From the NCBI GenBank assembly GCA_963576725.1, contig OY755242.1:25851858-25915857 (forward strand): DNA of 64,000 nt, written 5' to 3'. The stretch is from Azorinus chamasolen. Taxonomy: Eukaryota; Mollusca; Bivalvia; Cardiida; Solecurtidae. Below the pieces are notes generated by a model. That model was given only the letters and a program-made list of their open reading frames with translations. It made no database searches and was not told where the DNA came from. A program made the translations under genes and the position numbers. This document shows, piece by piece, positions 23,369 through 34,998 of the stretch (its first letter is position 1; the number at the start of each line of letters is the position of its first letter).

Positions 23369-23450
23369 ATGTCTTTCCCAGATTGCAACTCTACTTCAGA
23401 CTGTAGTTCTGAATTTGAGTTTCATCAGGTTCCAAACAACTACCGTAATT
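23369..23450 (+). CDS. Possible first coding exon, unrecognised
   Basis: An ATG opens 27 codons (MSFPDCNSTSDCSSEFEFHQ onward), acidic and Ser-rich, running directly into GTATGT, a strong splice-donor match. Acidic Ser/Asp-rich first exons of this kind occur in expanded invertebrate P2X7-C-terminal-domain genes, but the similarity is compositional only. No downstream exon was found. The flanking 22530-23800 otherwise has no assignment and no repeat relation. This is a guess from splice signal and composition. Confidence 0.2.
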
Positions 23451-23811
23451 GTATGTACATATATGGATCTACTTAGTAATTAAAAATAAAAACAGTCTAC
23501 CTTCAATTTGTAAGCAGACTACATTTATTCAAAATAAACGAGTGCTGACAATGGAAAAAATAAATGTTATGTGTAAGAATTAGTTGAACAAAAAATGTAG
23601 GATTATAGGTAGCCTTTGTATAACGTTGATGTTGTGCTTCAGTTTTTGCATCAGCTTTAGACATTAAATCATATCAATTGACCCTTTACTTCATGAATAT
23701 TCATGTAAGAAATAATGACATCATGAATATAATTAAGATATTCTTTTGGCCATAGTAGAAACTAGAAGCATGTCTATATATTAACAGCAGATCATGAGAT
23801 GGCTCCTTTTG

Positions 23812-24065
23812 TTTCAGTCTGTCATATTTTTATGCCCCCATCAATTATTTTTTTTTTTGGGGGGGGGGGGCTGATTTTGCGCTGTTTGTGGGTTTGTTGG
23901 CTTGGCTCAAACTTTAATGTTGGCAATAACTTTGTAGCATTGCACATACATACTTCAAACCTGGCATGCCTGTGCAACTTACGGAGGCGAACATTTTTAT
24001 TTATTTTTTGGATGTTTTGGGGGGAGGGGCTTATTAAAATCAAGGTCATATAACAGGTCACATTA
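23812..24065 (+). repeat. Interspersed repeat with poly(T)/poly(G) tract
   Basis: Contains T(n)G(n) at about 23847-23871, then a segment (caataactttgtagcattgc, tacttcaaacctggcatgcc) related on the opposite strand to 47270-47475. Confidence 0.5.
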
Positions 24066-24478
24066 CGGGTCATATTTATATTATATTGGTCACAATCAGG
24101 GGCATAGTGTTTCACAAAAATGTGTTGTTATTAATACTTTTATCAATTCCAAGACGTTATTGTTATTAACTCCCCCAATTTCTCCCCTTACACTTAAAGG
24201 CATTTCGAAAGGAATGTTGACCCATAAACCCCATGCTGTGTATTTTGAGAGCTGACTGTCAAGCATCTGATACACAAACTGATAAGGCGGGCTACCATCA
24301 CAGAAGATCAATGTATAATTGCATAACTTTATCTCTTATGGCTATGGACCTTGACTGGACACTGCAGGAGCACAGCTGGATACTGTGTATATAAGGGGGT
24401 GGGGGTTCACTTATATAAGGAGCTTTGAAATGCCTTTAACGTCCATATCAAACCCGAAAGCCATTATGGCCATTCAGG
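24066..24478. other. No identifiable feature
   Basis: Nothing supported. Confidence 0.4.
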
Positions 24479-24479
24479 C

Positions 24480-24570
24480 CTTTGATTTAGTCTGTTCATG
24501 AGTAGTAATTAAAAGTGCAACACTACTCACGCCCTCTAGCACCGGCTTAAACAGTATTCAATATTCAAAA
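24480..24570 (+). repeat. 281 family, internal fragment
   Basis: Covers agtctgttcatgagtag to ttcaaaactta. It lacks the usual attctga edge. Confidence 0.7.
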
Positions 24571-25510
24571 CTTATCCATGCTTCTGTCGAGTAATTTACT
24601 GATATCAATAAGTTCCCTTGCTACAATGTTCATTTTGAATTACGCCATAAAGAAATGTATTTAAAAGTTCATAACATAATATTTTGCCTTCAATAGGTTA
24701 TAATACTATGCGAATATTATTAACACCAAACGTATATATAAAGGTATATAATTATAGACATCTTAGACGATATCCAGTTAGGGTTATACAAGCAAAAGCA
24801 ACATAACAATCGAAGAAATGTCCCTCAACTAAAAAAGGGGTTTACGTCCAACGAAACTCATTATACGTTATTATGAAATAGTTCATTAACCGCTAGATGC
24901 ATTCTTAAACCATCTTTCTAACATTTGTCCGATTTCCTCGTTCAATTACACACAAGGTAGTTATCAAAGAACATCTATCACAGCTTTTAATTGCAAGTTA
25001 CTCAGCCATCTCTGTATCTCAAAGATATCATTGTTTGGGTGTCTTCTGTATGTCAACAACACTCCGCTTCGTATTGATTTTCGATTCATCTAAATAATTT
25101 GATTCTTTCTAATAGTGTAATAAACATTTCCGAAAACAACTGAACCAGCCCGCGCATATCTAGAGCTTGACAGATGATATTGTGCGGCTGCAGACAGTGT
25201 CTCAATTAACAGATGTAGGGTATGAAATGACCATAGAACTGCTGGGGCAAAGCTTAACTCTTATCATAATATCCGCAGCTTGACTAGCATTTGCAATCAT
25301 CTATGGTCAATAGGAGAAGCCGTGTAACTCGGCGTCTCGTTAGGATCTAGCCTGTTTGACATTCAGTCAATCTTGTCTCTAACGCTTGATTGAATCGGAT
25401 GTAGTCAAAAGAAATATTAACCATTTCATGGCGAGCTATGAGTTATTCCTTAATCTGCTGAATAATTAAAACTGGCTCCTCCCTTCCTTCCTGAATATTA
25501 ATTAAACAAA
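24571..25510. other. No identifiable feature
   Basis: No supported feature apart from a fragment (ggcgtctcgttaggatc, near 25341) of a palindromic MITE. Confidence 0.4.
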
Positions 25511-25512
25511 TA

Positions 25513-25890
25513 AATTCTAAAAGGTGGTGATCCCCAGAAAGCAAAAATTGCAACACACAAAGAGAAAATTGCAGACTCGGTTTTATTGAGTCTGTTCATG
25601 AGCAGTAATTGAAAGTGCAACACTGCTCACGCCCCCTAGCACCGGCTTAAGCGGTATTCAATTGTCAGAACAAGAAGTACTGAAATTCATGATTTCGAAG
25701 GATCAGAAGGTATAACAACACTAAGAATGAAGTACGGGGCGACGTTTTACGGCCGCCACACAAGCACCTAACACATGCTGTTGTGAAGATTATAAATTCT
25801 GAAGGGTGGTGATCCCCCGAAAGCAAAAATTGCAACACAAAAAGAGAAAATTGCAGACTCTGTTTTATTGAGTCAGTTGTATCAAAATTA
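25513..25890 (+). repeat. 281 family, tandem pair
   Basis: Units start at 25517 and 25799 (282 bp apart). The second is truncated after the hairpin. Confidence 0.8.
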
Positions 25891-26389
25891 ATCACCGGCG
25901 AAAATGACCGTTATGATAACCAGTGCAGAACCTAACCAAAAGGCTCCCACAGGAGCATGTCAATCTGAGACTTGACAGTTATCGGACATTAAGGGTTAAC
26001 GTATTACTACGAAGTGCATAATTTGCTACCCGTTCAAAATACACATTTGAGGGTCATGTCCGTTTGTGGATAAGCTGTAAATCACATTGGTGTAATGTGA
26101 GTGGGTCCGCTTTTACAGCTCTGTAATCCTGAATAATTTAAATAATGAACGAGATAATTGTCATAAAGATGGAAACATGAACGTCGATACGGATGCGATA
26201 CAAACCATACTTTCTTTGGTTTTGTTCCGTTTAGAGTGGATAATGTATACCAACAGACATAAACATCCCACTCTAAGTTTAACAGGAACAACAGTGGTGT
26301 TCACAGTATTATTGATCGAGTTGGATAACATGTTAGACGCATAAAAGACAACTATGGAAAACACAGTCAAACAGGGAGAGCCTCATACG

Positions 26390-26605
26390 AAAAGACACCG
26401 CACCAAACACCACCAAAGAAAAAACGGGACAGTCATAAGACAAAACACAACGGGACGCATATCAAGACGAAAAACATTAAACATATTAAATAACAAAGCT
26501 GACCATAGAGTGTAAATCTGGTTTACGGGTACCCAACCTCGCACTTATCCCACCTTTACCTAAGTCAAAATGTACCTACCCCCCCCCCCCTCTCCAGAAA
26601 ACTAG
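26390..26605 (-). mobile_element. PLE-like 3' UTR, subfamily 3, minus copy
   Basis: Minus-strand relative of 20490-20830 (ggtttacgggtacccaacc, cgcacttatcccacc). It ends in a poly(C) run. Confidence 0.45.
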
Positions 26606-27358
26606 ACAGCATGAATAACGATGTCAAGACTAAATGATTTTAAAATAAACTGAAATTGTAAAGCAGCGACATCATCATTTAAATGACGTTATAATTTAAA
26701 AGTACGAGAAAAAATACATTAAACATTTCCACACCTCTTACTAGTTTTCACATCAAACGCGATTCAAACCTACTTGGTAACCAAGCATTGACACTAAAAC
26801 GTAAGATTATGTTGTATTTTATTTTATATAATAGCCCAGATATTGAACTTTCATTTATAATAAAGGCGTAAACAGAATGCATAGTCAATGATTCTGTGTG
26901 TAACAATTATGAAAGTGTGTAATTGGATCGCTGTGCTCTTTCTTCTTTTTGGAGATTCAACTCTTATATTTCTTTCTCATATCAGAGTATAAACTAACAT
27001 TTCGTGTGTGCTACTGAAGTGTATCAGGGATTAATTGCATGTGTTTAAACGCGTCTCTTGTCCGACTGTATCACCGAGTGTACAATGTTTGCTATACCTG
27101 AGAAGAGGAATTGTTTTTTCGTAGAAGGCTGCACCACATGAAATGGCTGTTGACATTAAACATGTGCGTTTGTGTGTTATCAGACAGCTACTGGTCCATT
27201 CTGTCAATACCGTGACATTCATTAGCATCTGGATTCAGTCCTTTCCGAGGTCACTTCGTTCAGTATAGTATCGTATCATGTTAATAGCACAGCCTTGAGC
27301 TGATTATACAACAGGTTCTCTGATAGTATGTTAATATTTTCACTGACATTACATGTAT
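26606..27358. other. No identifiable feature
   Basis: Unassigned AT-rich DNA. Confidence 0.4.
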
Positions 27359-27359
27359 G

Positions 27360-27787
27360 TTAACCCTTCTCTTGCTGAATTTTAAAATACATTTCTCTTT
27401 ATTTACCCATGTCATGTTGTATAATTACATATATAATCTGCAAATGGGTGATCCTTCGAAAGCAAAAGTAGAAATGCAAAAAGAGAAAATTGCAGACTCG
27501 GTTTTATTGAGTCTGTTCATGAGTAGTAATTAAAAGTGCAACACTACTCACGCCCCCTAGCACCGGCTTAAGCAGTATTCAATTTTCAAAACTAATAACA
27601 TCAAAACTAATGTCTTCACTTTGTACAAGTATATCGCTGTACAATCACTGCTCTGGAGTGCTTTGGTTGCACAATCAACTTGTAAATAGTGCAGACCCAG
27701 ATGAGACAGCTCCTGCAGGAGCTGTCTCATCTGGGTATTCACTCTTTACAGGTAGGTATATTGACGTGAATAGCAAGCGAAGGGTTA
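27360..27787. mobile_element. piggyBac-like MITE, TTAA family copy 3, split by an insertion
   Basis: Left end TTAACCCTTCTCTTGCT, right end agcaagcgaagggtta. The body matches the 4293 copy but is interrupted at 27432-27611. It contains a perfect 40-bp palindrome at 27696-27735 (arm CCCAGATGAGACAGCTCC around TGCA). Confidence 0.85.
27432..27611 (+). repeat. 281 family copy nested in the MITE
   Basis: Starts ataatctgcaaatgggtg and stops after aacatcaaaactaatg. MITE sequence continues on both sides without loss. Confidence 0.8.
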
Positions 27788-28811
27788 TTGTTCACTTTTA
27801 TCAGCACAAATATAGTGTCCTTCATATAAACGCCTTTTTCACGGCTTTACTACTTTTCCATTTGAAAACAGGGTAAACTCTGTGTTGACGGCTTTTATAG
27901 ATACCGGTCTTTTCTGTGTGATTCTGTAATTATAATATATCATACTCTTTAGTTTTACCCAGAACCATGTGTATTATTATTGTTATACCACATTTATATA
28001 GCGTTCCTTTCACACAGGATATGTGCGTTCAAAAGCGCTTAACATAAATAATTTGCATGTACAAAACTGAGTATATATAATGCTTACAGAATATTTAAAA
28101 CAAATGAAATTTAAGATAGAAATGTCAATAAAAATATTAAAAATGGAATTAATTTAAGAATCATAGAACAAAAAGAAAATCAACATCATCCTTTTCTGTA
28201 CGTTTTATGTCCATAAATCATAGGAAATAGACGAATGCTGTGACTATATTGTGTTAGTCCACTCATGTCACTGAAACTGTAATGAAACATTATATATAGG
28301 GTCAGTGTCGGTACGCCAGAACCACCTGGATTGGCATACGACACTATACATAAGATATTGTCTTACTTATGTAGGACAATGGGTTAACAGAATAGGACCA
28401 TTTTGTAGCTAATGCATATAAACTACACAATGCAATACAAACATTACAAACAACCCACCACTATAATTATACACCCAGCATTCAAAACTGGCGATGGAGT
28501 ATCATAAAATCAGTCCAGCCGACACTGAAGTGAGGCACACAATGCCACCCGAGCCGCAAACCGGGCGGTTTCAAAGAGATCAGGGGCTATCCCTACCATC
28601 AAGATCCACCACCCGCACAACACGAGCCACACATCAAGCGTCCACAAACAGTGCGTAACTAAAACAACTGACAGGACACTCCTCAACCAATATTTTGCAA
28701 GCAGGAAATGTCCGAAAGGAGAGAGAGATTTGAAAATGTCCCGACAGTCACAATAGAATGGCAGGATCGACACTCCGTGGCTAAGGCAGCAGTCGTCATG
28801 ATTAATAGTTA

Positions 28812-29465
28812 TTACCTACATTTTCCTGTCCTTGCAATGTCCCAGTAAAATAGGTTGAAGAAATGCGTTTTCAGACATTTTTTAAAGTATGCAAGTGAGC
28901 TGGCGTCTCTGATGCTTGAAGGCAGAGCATTCCAAAGTTTTGGAGCTGCATGCATGAAACTCATGTCCCCGTATTTTACCATACGACTTCTTGGTACAAC
29001 CAACGACACTGAACTACTTGCTGACCTTAACTCTCTGCGAGGCCTGTACACGTCAAGCATGTCGACAATGTACTTGGGGGATTCATTGTGTATGGCTTTG
29101 TACGTAAGTGTCAAAATTTTGAATTCTATCCGATGTTGAACCGGAAGCCAGTGAAGTTCCTTCAAAACCGGAGTGATGTGATTATATCGAGAGGTCTTGG
29201 TTATGATACGGGCTGCTGTGTTTTGTACCCTTTGAAGTTTCCGCAGCATGCTTTTTGAAATTCCATGCAGCAATGAGTTGCAGTAGTCAAGTTTTGATGT
29301 AACCAGACAGTTTACCAAAGTCTTGGTAGCATCAGGTGAAAGGTATTGTCTTATATGGCTTATTTGCCGGAGCTGTGCGTAACTAGATCTACACACGGAA
29401 TTTACGTGCGGTGTCATATACATTTGTGAATCAAGTCTTGCACCAAGACTCTTCACACACAGCAA
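28812..29465 (-). pseudogene. LINE RT, thumb and C-terminal domain
   Basis: 217 codons beginning at VKSLGARLDSQM (family LG..LD). It has KLDYCNSLLHGI, KLQRVQNTAARII, HITPVLKELHWLPVQHRIEF and a C-terminal LWNALPSSIRDASSLAYFK. This is the standard end of CR1/L2 ORF2 proteins. The frame is intact to its stop and is followed by the 3' UTR. Confidence 0.88.
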
Positions 29466-29505
29466 TGGTTTGCTTTTAGAGGGTCCTACTTGTACATGAA
29501 TGTCT

Positions 29506-29694
29506 TCAGGTACTTCTGTGTTTTTGTGCAGAACAGGGCGACCTCAGTTTTTCGGTATTGAGCTTCAGCATGTTCTGGTTCATCCAAGAGACTATACTTT
29601 TCAGACAGTCCTCAACTCGTGTTAAGGCTACTTGTTGACAGGAAATGTCCTTTGGCTTAAATGACATGTATAACTGCGAGTCATCGGCATACAA
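29506..29694 (-). pseudogene. LINE RT, catalytic YADD segment
   Basis: Short frame holding the catalytic MYADDSQLYMSF motif and the following WMNQNMLKLNTEK block, which together form the RT active-site region. It is separated by indels from the N-terminal part above 29700 and the C-terminal part below 29466. Confidence 0.85.
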
Positions 29695-29700
29695 TGGTAG

Positions 29701-30573
29701 TCAAGTCCGTGGTTTCTGCAGATTGAGCCGACAGGTTTTGTGAATAGTGGTGTAATGTTTCGGTCCTAGGACCGATCCCTGTGGCACGCTAAATTTCATG
29801 TTAACTGGAGTGGACAATTCTCCATCTATTGAGACTGTTTGGTAGCGGTCTTTCAGATAGGAGGTCATCCACTCAAGGGGTTTTCCAATGATTTCGAAGT
29901 CTGTTTCCAGACGTTTTAGCAACGCTTCGTGATCGATGGTGTCAAATGCAGCCGATAAATCCAGCATCACCAGAATTGTAATTTCGTTATTATCCAGGGA
30001 TTGAAGGATGTCATTCTGAACTTTCAGAAGAGCAGTCTCTGTTGAATGGTGCCTTCGGTATGCAGACTGATTATGCCCATGTAGATTGTTTGAGGTCAAG
30101 TGGGACTCAATGCGTTTGTCAACCACTTTTTCTAACACCTGGGAGACAAATGGCAAATTTGACACAGGCCTATAGTTCTTGAGTTCATTTGAATCAAGAC
30201 CCGGTTTCTTTAGAAGGGGCCTGACATGTGACATCTTGAAATATTTAGGAACGTAGGCAGTGTCTAAAGAGGAGTTTACAATTTTTGTCAAAATCGGTAG
30301 TAGTTCATTAAGGCATGACTTTAACAGCCATGTTAGTATTGGGTCCAGTTCACATGACTTGCAGGGGGATGCCTTAATTATTTCTTCTACTTCTTCTGAT
30401 GTAGCTGGATCAAAACTATCTAAAGAGATCGTTGAACGCTGCATTTTAGTGGTAACTTGAATACCATTGGATACACAGCCTGAGTCAATATCTGCCCGTA
30501 TTCTGTCTACTTTGTCATTGAAAAAGTCGCAGAAGTCTTGTGCAAGTTTCTTCGAAGATGATGTTTCAGGCAA
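29701..30573 (-). pseudogene. LINE RT, N-terminal and finger/palm part
   Basis: Contains the upstream linker and RT blocks: [72 protein letters not shown] and VPQGSVLGP. These are diagnostic of CR1/L2-type LINEs. After LGP the frame is disturbed, so the catalytic segment lies in another frame. Decayed linker sequence of the same protein continues upstream to about 30780 in a different frame. It could not make a continuous RT. Confidence 0.88.
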
Positions 30574-30780
30574 TGTGATGACGCTAGTAGCACCCAGTAG
30601 ATGCTTAGTGACTTTGAAAAGACTCTGAGTCTCTTTGGTATGATTCTACTTTCTCCGAGTAGAAATTGACCTTTGACTTTGCAAGCAGTTTGTTCACTTT
30701 GGCGCACTGTTCTCTGTACAGATGATGGTCCACTGTGAGTCTGGAATTTTTCCAGTTTCGTTCCAACTTGTATATAATAG

Positions 30781-31041
30781 ATATTCTGAAATTGGGTAAT
30801 CATTCGAAAGCAAAAGTAGCAATGCCAAGATATAAATTGTAGACTCGGTTTTATAGAGTCTGTTCATTTGTATTACTTAAAAGTGCAACACTACTCACGC
30901 CTCTAGCACCGGCTTAAACAATTTTCAAAACGTATACCATCAAAACTCATGATCCCGAAGGAACAAAAAATTTAACACTGAGAATGTAGTACGGGGCGAC
31001 TTTTTACGGCCGCCACGCAAGCACGTAACACCTGCTGTATA
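30781..31041 (+). repeat. 281 family, near-complete unit
   Basis: From atattctgaaattggg to gtaacacctgctgta. It lies directly at the LINE 5' truncation point. Confidence 0.8.
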
Positions 31042-31478
31042 AAAACAGCTAATATGGTGTTAGTATTTCGTATATAAATATTCTACACGACGGAATGTTT
31101 TAAGATAATTCCCTGTCTGTCTGAATTTAGTAGTCACTATATATGCACATATCTAAATATTAGATATACTAGGAGAGAAAATGATATATGAAATTTTAAA
31201 GTAAATGAAGCATAGGGATTGATTCCTCCAATGTCTTAACCATTTACCCACCATGCTGTAGATTAGTCGCATTTGCAAAATGTTTGGATCCATCCAGACG
31301 AGACGCCGTGCAACTTGACATCTTATACAATAAAATACATATTTATAGTCGTGTGTTTTACATATTCTAACATTAACTGACAGGTATTTACCGACTTAAA
31401 CAACAGTATTTTAAATACAATTCAAATAACAGACTTTAATGCGTTTACTTAATAAAAAGTATGACTATCACTTCTCTT
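31042..31478. other. No identifiable feature
   Basis: Includes a MITE fragment near 31290-31320. Otherwise unassigned. Confidence 0.4.
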
Positions 31479-31479
31479 C

Positions 31480-31664
31480 AGAATTTATAATTTTCACAAC
31501 AGCAGGTGTTAGGTGCTTGTGTTGCGACCGTAAAACGTCGCCCTGTACTTCATTCTCAGTGTTGGTATATTTTCTGATCATTCGAGATCATGCATTTCAT
31601 TACTTTTTGTTCTGAGAATTGAATACCGCTTAAGCCGGTGCTAGGGGCGTGAGCAGTGTTGCAC
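31480..31664 (-). repeat. 281 family, minus-strand partial copy
   Basis: Reverse orientation from the cagaatttataattttcac edge through cgcttaagccggtgctag to gttgcacta. Confidence 0.75.
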
Positions 31665-32500
31665 TAAGCAACCATTAAGCAACCACCTGCTTATAACGAC
31701 CGCCATGTTTATTCATTAAGTGGTCGCATTAGAGGGAGTCTACTGTATTTGCAAATAGTGTGGATTCATATGAGACGCCAAGTTACTCCACTTCTTATCA
31801 GGATACAAATTGCTTGACACCCTGATTACATTTTGGTAGATAAACTGGTTATAGCTTGAACTTTGTAGTAGGTACAATAAACATAATTTGCCAAGCAGGA
31901 GAAATAGAGGATCTTACACGAGTGTTCATTACAAATTTATTTTATGAAACGAGTTTACTATACTAATATGACAGGAGCACTAGCGAGTGTAATATTCATT
32001 ATAGTAAATTAATTGCATGTAAACAATTTGTATTGAACATGAATGTGATATTCTTTGTATCACATAACCCTTACAAAGTGTCATAGAAAGTGAAACTGAC
32101 TATATGTGATGGCCTTTTTGGTCATTCTTAAAGCGTTGTACAGCCTGATACTAACTGCTTATTTGCATACAAAATGCACTTAGTCTAGTGCATTTCCATG
32201 ATTTACCGCATTCTGTTTCGACACTCCCACGCGGCAGAGTATGTGATAAAGGTTAATATCTAGTAATTTAAATTCAAAATACCTGGCTTGTAATTTTTAT
32301 GGAAATTCTACTGAACAGAAATGCTTAAACACATGAGTATAGATAATACAATAAAACACGAATTATTAATTTTGTACACTGGTCAGTTCGACAACTGTGT
32401 GCCGTCTGTGGTCTATCTCCTAAGCTTATATCATTTGATACAAAACCGCTTGTGAGAATTGATACGGAACCCGCTTATTTGAGTTGATTCGTCAAACAAT
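31665..32500. other. No identifiable feature
   Basis: Contains palindromic-MITE debris near 31750-31815. No coding signal. Confidence 0.4.
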
Positions 32501-33312
32501 CTTACGGGGTTTGCATACCTCAACTTATTCGTTTGGCTAGAGCTTGTTCTTCTGTTGAAATCTCATTTTAACTGAATAGATGCCCTCATCTTGAGGGAGA
32601 TGTTCCCCAACGATTTTAACAGAAGAAATCTCATTTAACTGAAAAGCTGCTTAAGCAAGGATATAGATATTATAAACTATGAAATATATTCTCTAAATTG
32701 TATTATCGAAATCTCTCACTTATTGGCAAGTATAGGTGTAATCTTAAGGCACTCATTCGACACGGTATTCACCATCCTTGATATTATGGTGATGTGATTT
32801 ACAAACTTTATAAAAATTATTGGACATACCTATTTGTTCACTTTGCTAATCAAATATGTTAAAAATTGCATTAACAAAGATGTGGTCCTAGAGCACTGCA
32901 ACATACGAGGGGATAACAGAAAGTTCGTGGACAAAGGCTCTAAATTTCTTATTTGTACATAATGTCGCATGATATTTTAACTGTAGGTACCTTGAAGCAT
33001 ATGTACTACTCCAAATATTTAAGTCGTGACGGTTACTATTGGTAACCTCATGTAGGGCTTAACAATTTTCCTTTCCCCTATTTGGTCACAATTACTCAGA
33101 CGATTTAAATGGAGGGAAGATTTATGAGAATGACGTTACGTCATTTTTACGTCGTGATGTAATGTAAAATCTCTTTTCATCTGAGTTGTTTACCAAAACT
33201 GTTCTAATAAAACACCTGTGGAAAAAGAAACGATTACCGAAATGACGCCAGAGGATAGGATGAAACAACGGGCCGAAATTCAGTTCGTGTTATTTAAGAA
33301 AATTATAAATTC

Positions 33313-33430
33313 ATACCAGTGTTTCATCGTGCAATCGAACACTGGTAGGAGTTGAGATGCGTAGTAATTAATTAAATTATAAGCATCTCAACGACTACCC
33401 GTGTTCTATTGCACGATAAAACACTGGTAT
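33313..33430. mobile_element. Palindromic MITE inside the mariner
   Basis: 118 bp folding into ~49-bp arms with about six mismatches. Ends ATACCAGTGTTT and complement. Each arm also contains an inner ACACTGGTA repeat. Confidence 0.7.
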
Positions 33431-33665
33431 AAATTTATTTTTTCGATTCTAACACTTCAATTTAACTATAATTTGCACCGCCACAACGGCACTACGTTTC
33501 TTGTCGTACGAATTTTTCGAAGCCATATTACGTCACGTTAAGCCGTTACAGCGCGTGCGGTGTTTTATGGAGAATTCAAACATAGATACGTCCCTTCTTT
33601 GTTTATGTAGATGTGTGCGCGTGGTGTGTTAGAATATTGGATAAACACCGAAGAAAACGTTAGAC

Positions 33666-34655
33666 ATGATGAATAGCTCATCTAAGAAGCCTTCAGCTTG
33701 CAGATCTCTTGTTTACAAGTGGCACAGGCGCTACAGTCACGGCAGAGACAGTCTGCAAGATGATGCCAGGAGCGGTAGATCGGTAAGTCAGACGACGTCG
33801 GCAGACATCGTCGCCGTGAAATCCGCGCTAGACAGTGACCGTCGCCGCACACTTGCAGAGCTGTACGAGAAATGTTGGGTTAAGGGACAGTGAGACGAAT
33901 CATTACAGCAGAACTACAAATGAGTCGGGTATGTGCGCGCTGGGTGCCGCGGTTGTTGAAAACAGACGAAATGGAGCGACGGTGGAGGACTGGGGGAGAT
34001 TCCTGGCACGTTTTGATGAGGAAGGAGATCGTTTCCTGGAGATAATTGTCACCACTGACGAGATCCGGCTGTTTTACCATGATTCTGAAACGAAGCAACA
34101 GTCGAGGCATTGGAATACATGTAAATCACCGCCTCCGAAGAAGGCGAGAACGGCAAGGTCGATGGGAAAGTGTATGTTGACTGCCTTCTTCGATATGCAA
34201 GGGCCTATTCTTCTACATCCTGTGCCAAGAGGTATTTATAGACAATTAAGGATAAAGGGTGTTTGATTTCTTTTGCGTTATGGGTTTTCATGTATTGAAA
34301 CGGGATCTTACAAAAGCATTTGTCACGAAACAACCACAGTTCAGTCGAGATGGGTTAATCTTTCACCAAGATAATGCACCAGCCCATTCTTCTCGAGAGG
34401 CACAGTTGACGGCTACACTCCAGTTGGGAGCAGTGATCCAATCGCACCCACCATACTCTCCAGACCTTTCACTATTTCCAAATTTAAAATGTGAACTGAA
34501 ATGGAAACACTTCCAAGGCTTCATTAAGCTGCAACACGAAGCAAAGTATATTTTGTACTCTGACCCTGCGTAGTGGTTCGAAAAAGGTCTTCAGGAAATG
34601 GGTGGAGCGGCACAAAATGTGTATCACCGAACGTGGATGTTATTTTGAAAAAGCC
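33666..34655 (+). pseudogene. Mariner transposase pseudogene
   Basis: Cut-and-paste transposase relic. The N-terminal DNA-binding region shows VYKWHRRYSHGRDSLQDD and ARSGRSVS. The catalytic part shows FLARFDEEGDRFL, VTTDEIRLFYHD (first Asp), SPPPKKART, LIFHQDNAPAHSS (second Asp) and HPPYSPDLS (third Asp), and the C-terminus shows ERHKMCITERGCYFEK. At least three frame changes separate these blocks, near 33890, 34255 and 34570. Seven or eight residues after the third Asp are missing. The DD34D layout is recognisable, but no functional protein remains. Confidence 0.88.
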
Positions 34656-34998
34656 TGACGATGACGTCGTGCGACGTCGTTTAATATTCTGAACTGCTGT
34701 GGGTGTGCTACCCATTGGTTAAGTAAATATTTCAGTTTATTGAGTCTTTTAGGGATTTGTATGTTATTTGGGGAAGAGTTCGGAATATAGTATATCTAAC
34801 ATATGTAGAAATTTCAAATTGATCGGTAAAGAACCATAGATTTTGTAGCATTTGTCCACGAACGTTTCGTAATCCCCTCGTACTGCATGTCTGGTTGTCA
34901 AACCTTTTACGGTTGGCAGCACGCTGTCCTATTTCATGTACGCCGGCAGGAACTGCTTAGTACACTATGATGACACCCTCTTAAATCCGGGAACGGAA

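Larger units (their letters stand above)
27971..30778 (-). mobile_element. CR1/L2-like LINE, 5'-truncated
   Basis: Minus-strand element: RT coding 30800-28812, 3' UTR to about 27971, ending in an (ATT)n-type tail with the sequence for a catttatatagcgttc motif. The same 3' end is found at 39107. Its 5' truncation point abuts a 281-family copy at 30781. Confidence 0.85.
32906..34880 (+). mobile_element. Mariner-family transposon, full length, decayed
   Basis: 1975 bp with inverted ends, left CGAGGGGATAACAGAAAG and right the complement of CGAGGGGATTACGAAACG, followed on both by TTCGTGGACAAA. Flanked by TA duplications inside a PLE-like copy. Carries the transposase relic at 33666-34655 and a palindromic MITE at 33313-33430. 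Confidence 0.85.
32503..34998 (+). mobile_element. PLE-like retroelement, plus copy split by a mariner
   Basis: RT-tail sequence runs 32503-32905 (acggggtttgcatacctcaa to actgcaacaTA) and resumes at 34881 (TActgcatgtctggttgtc). The two parts join exactly at one TA in the conserved LQHTACLVVNP coding block. There is an internal rearrangement at 32575. Coding is broken by several stops. Confidence 0.75.

Noticed and set aside
33880..34110. Minus-strand frame opposite the mariner
   Set aside because: Antisense of the transposase pseudogene. The plus strand has clear motifs.
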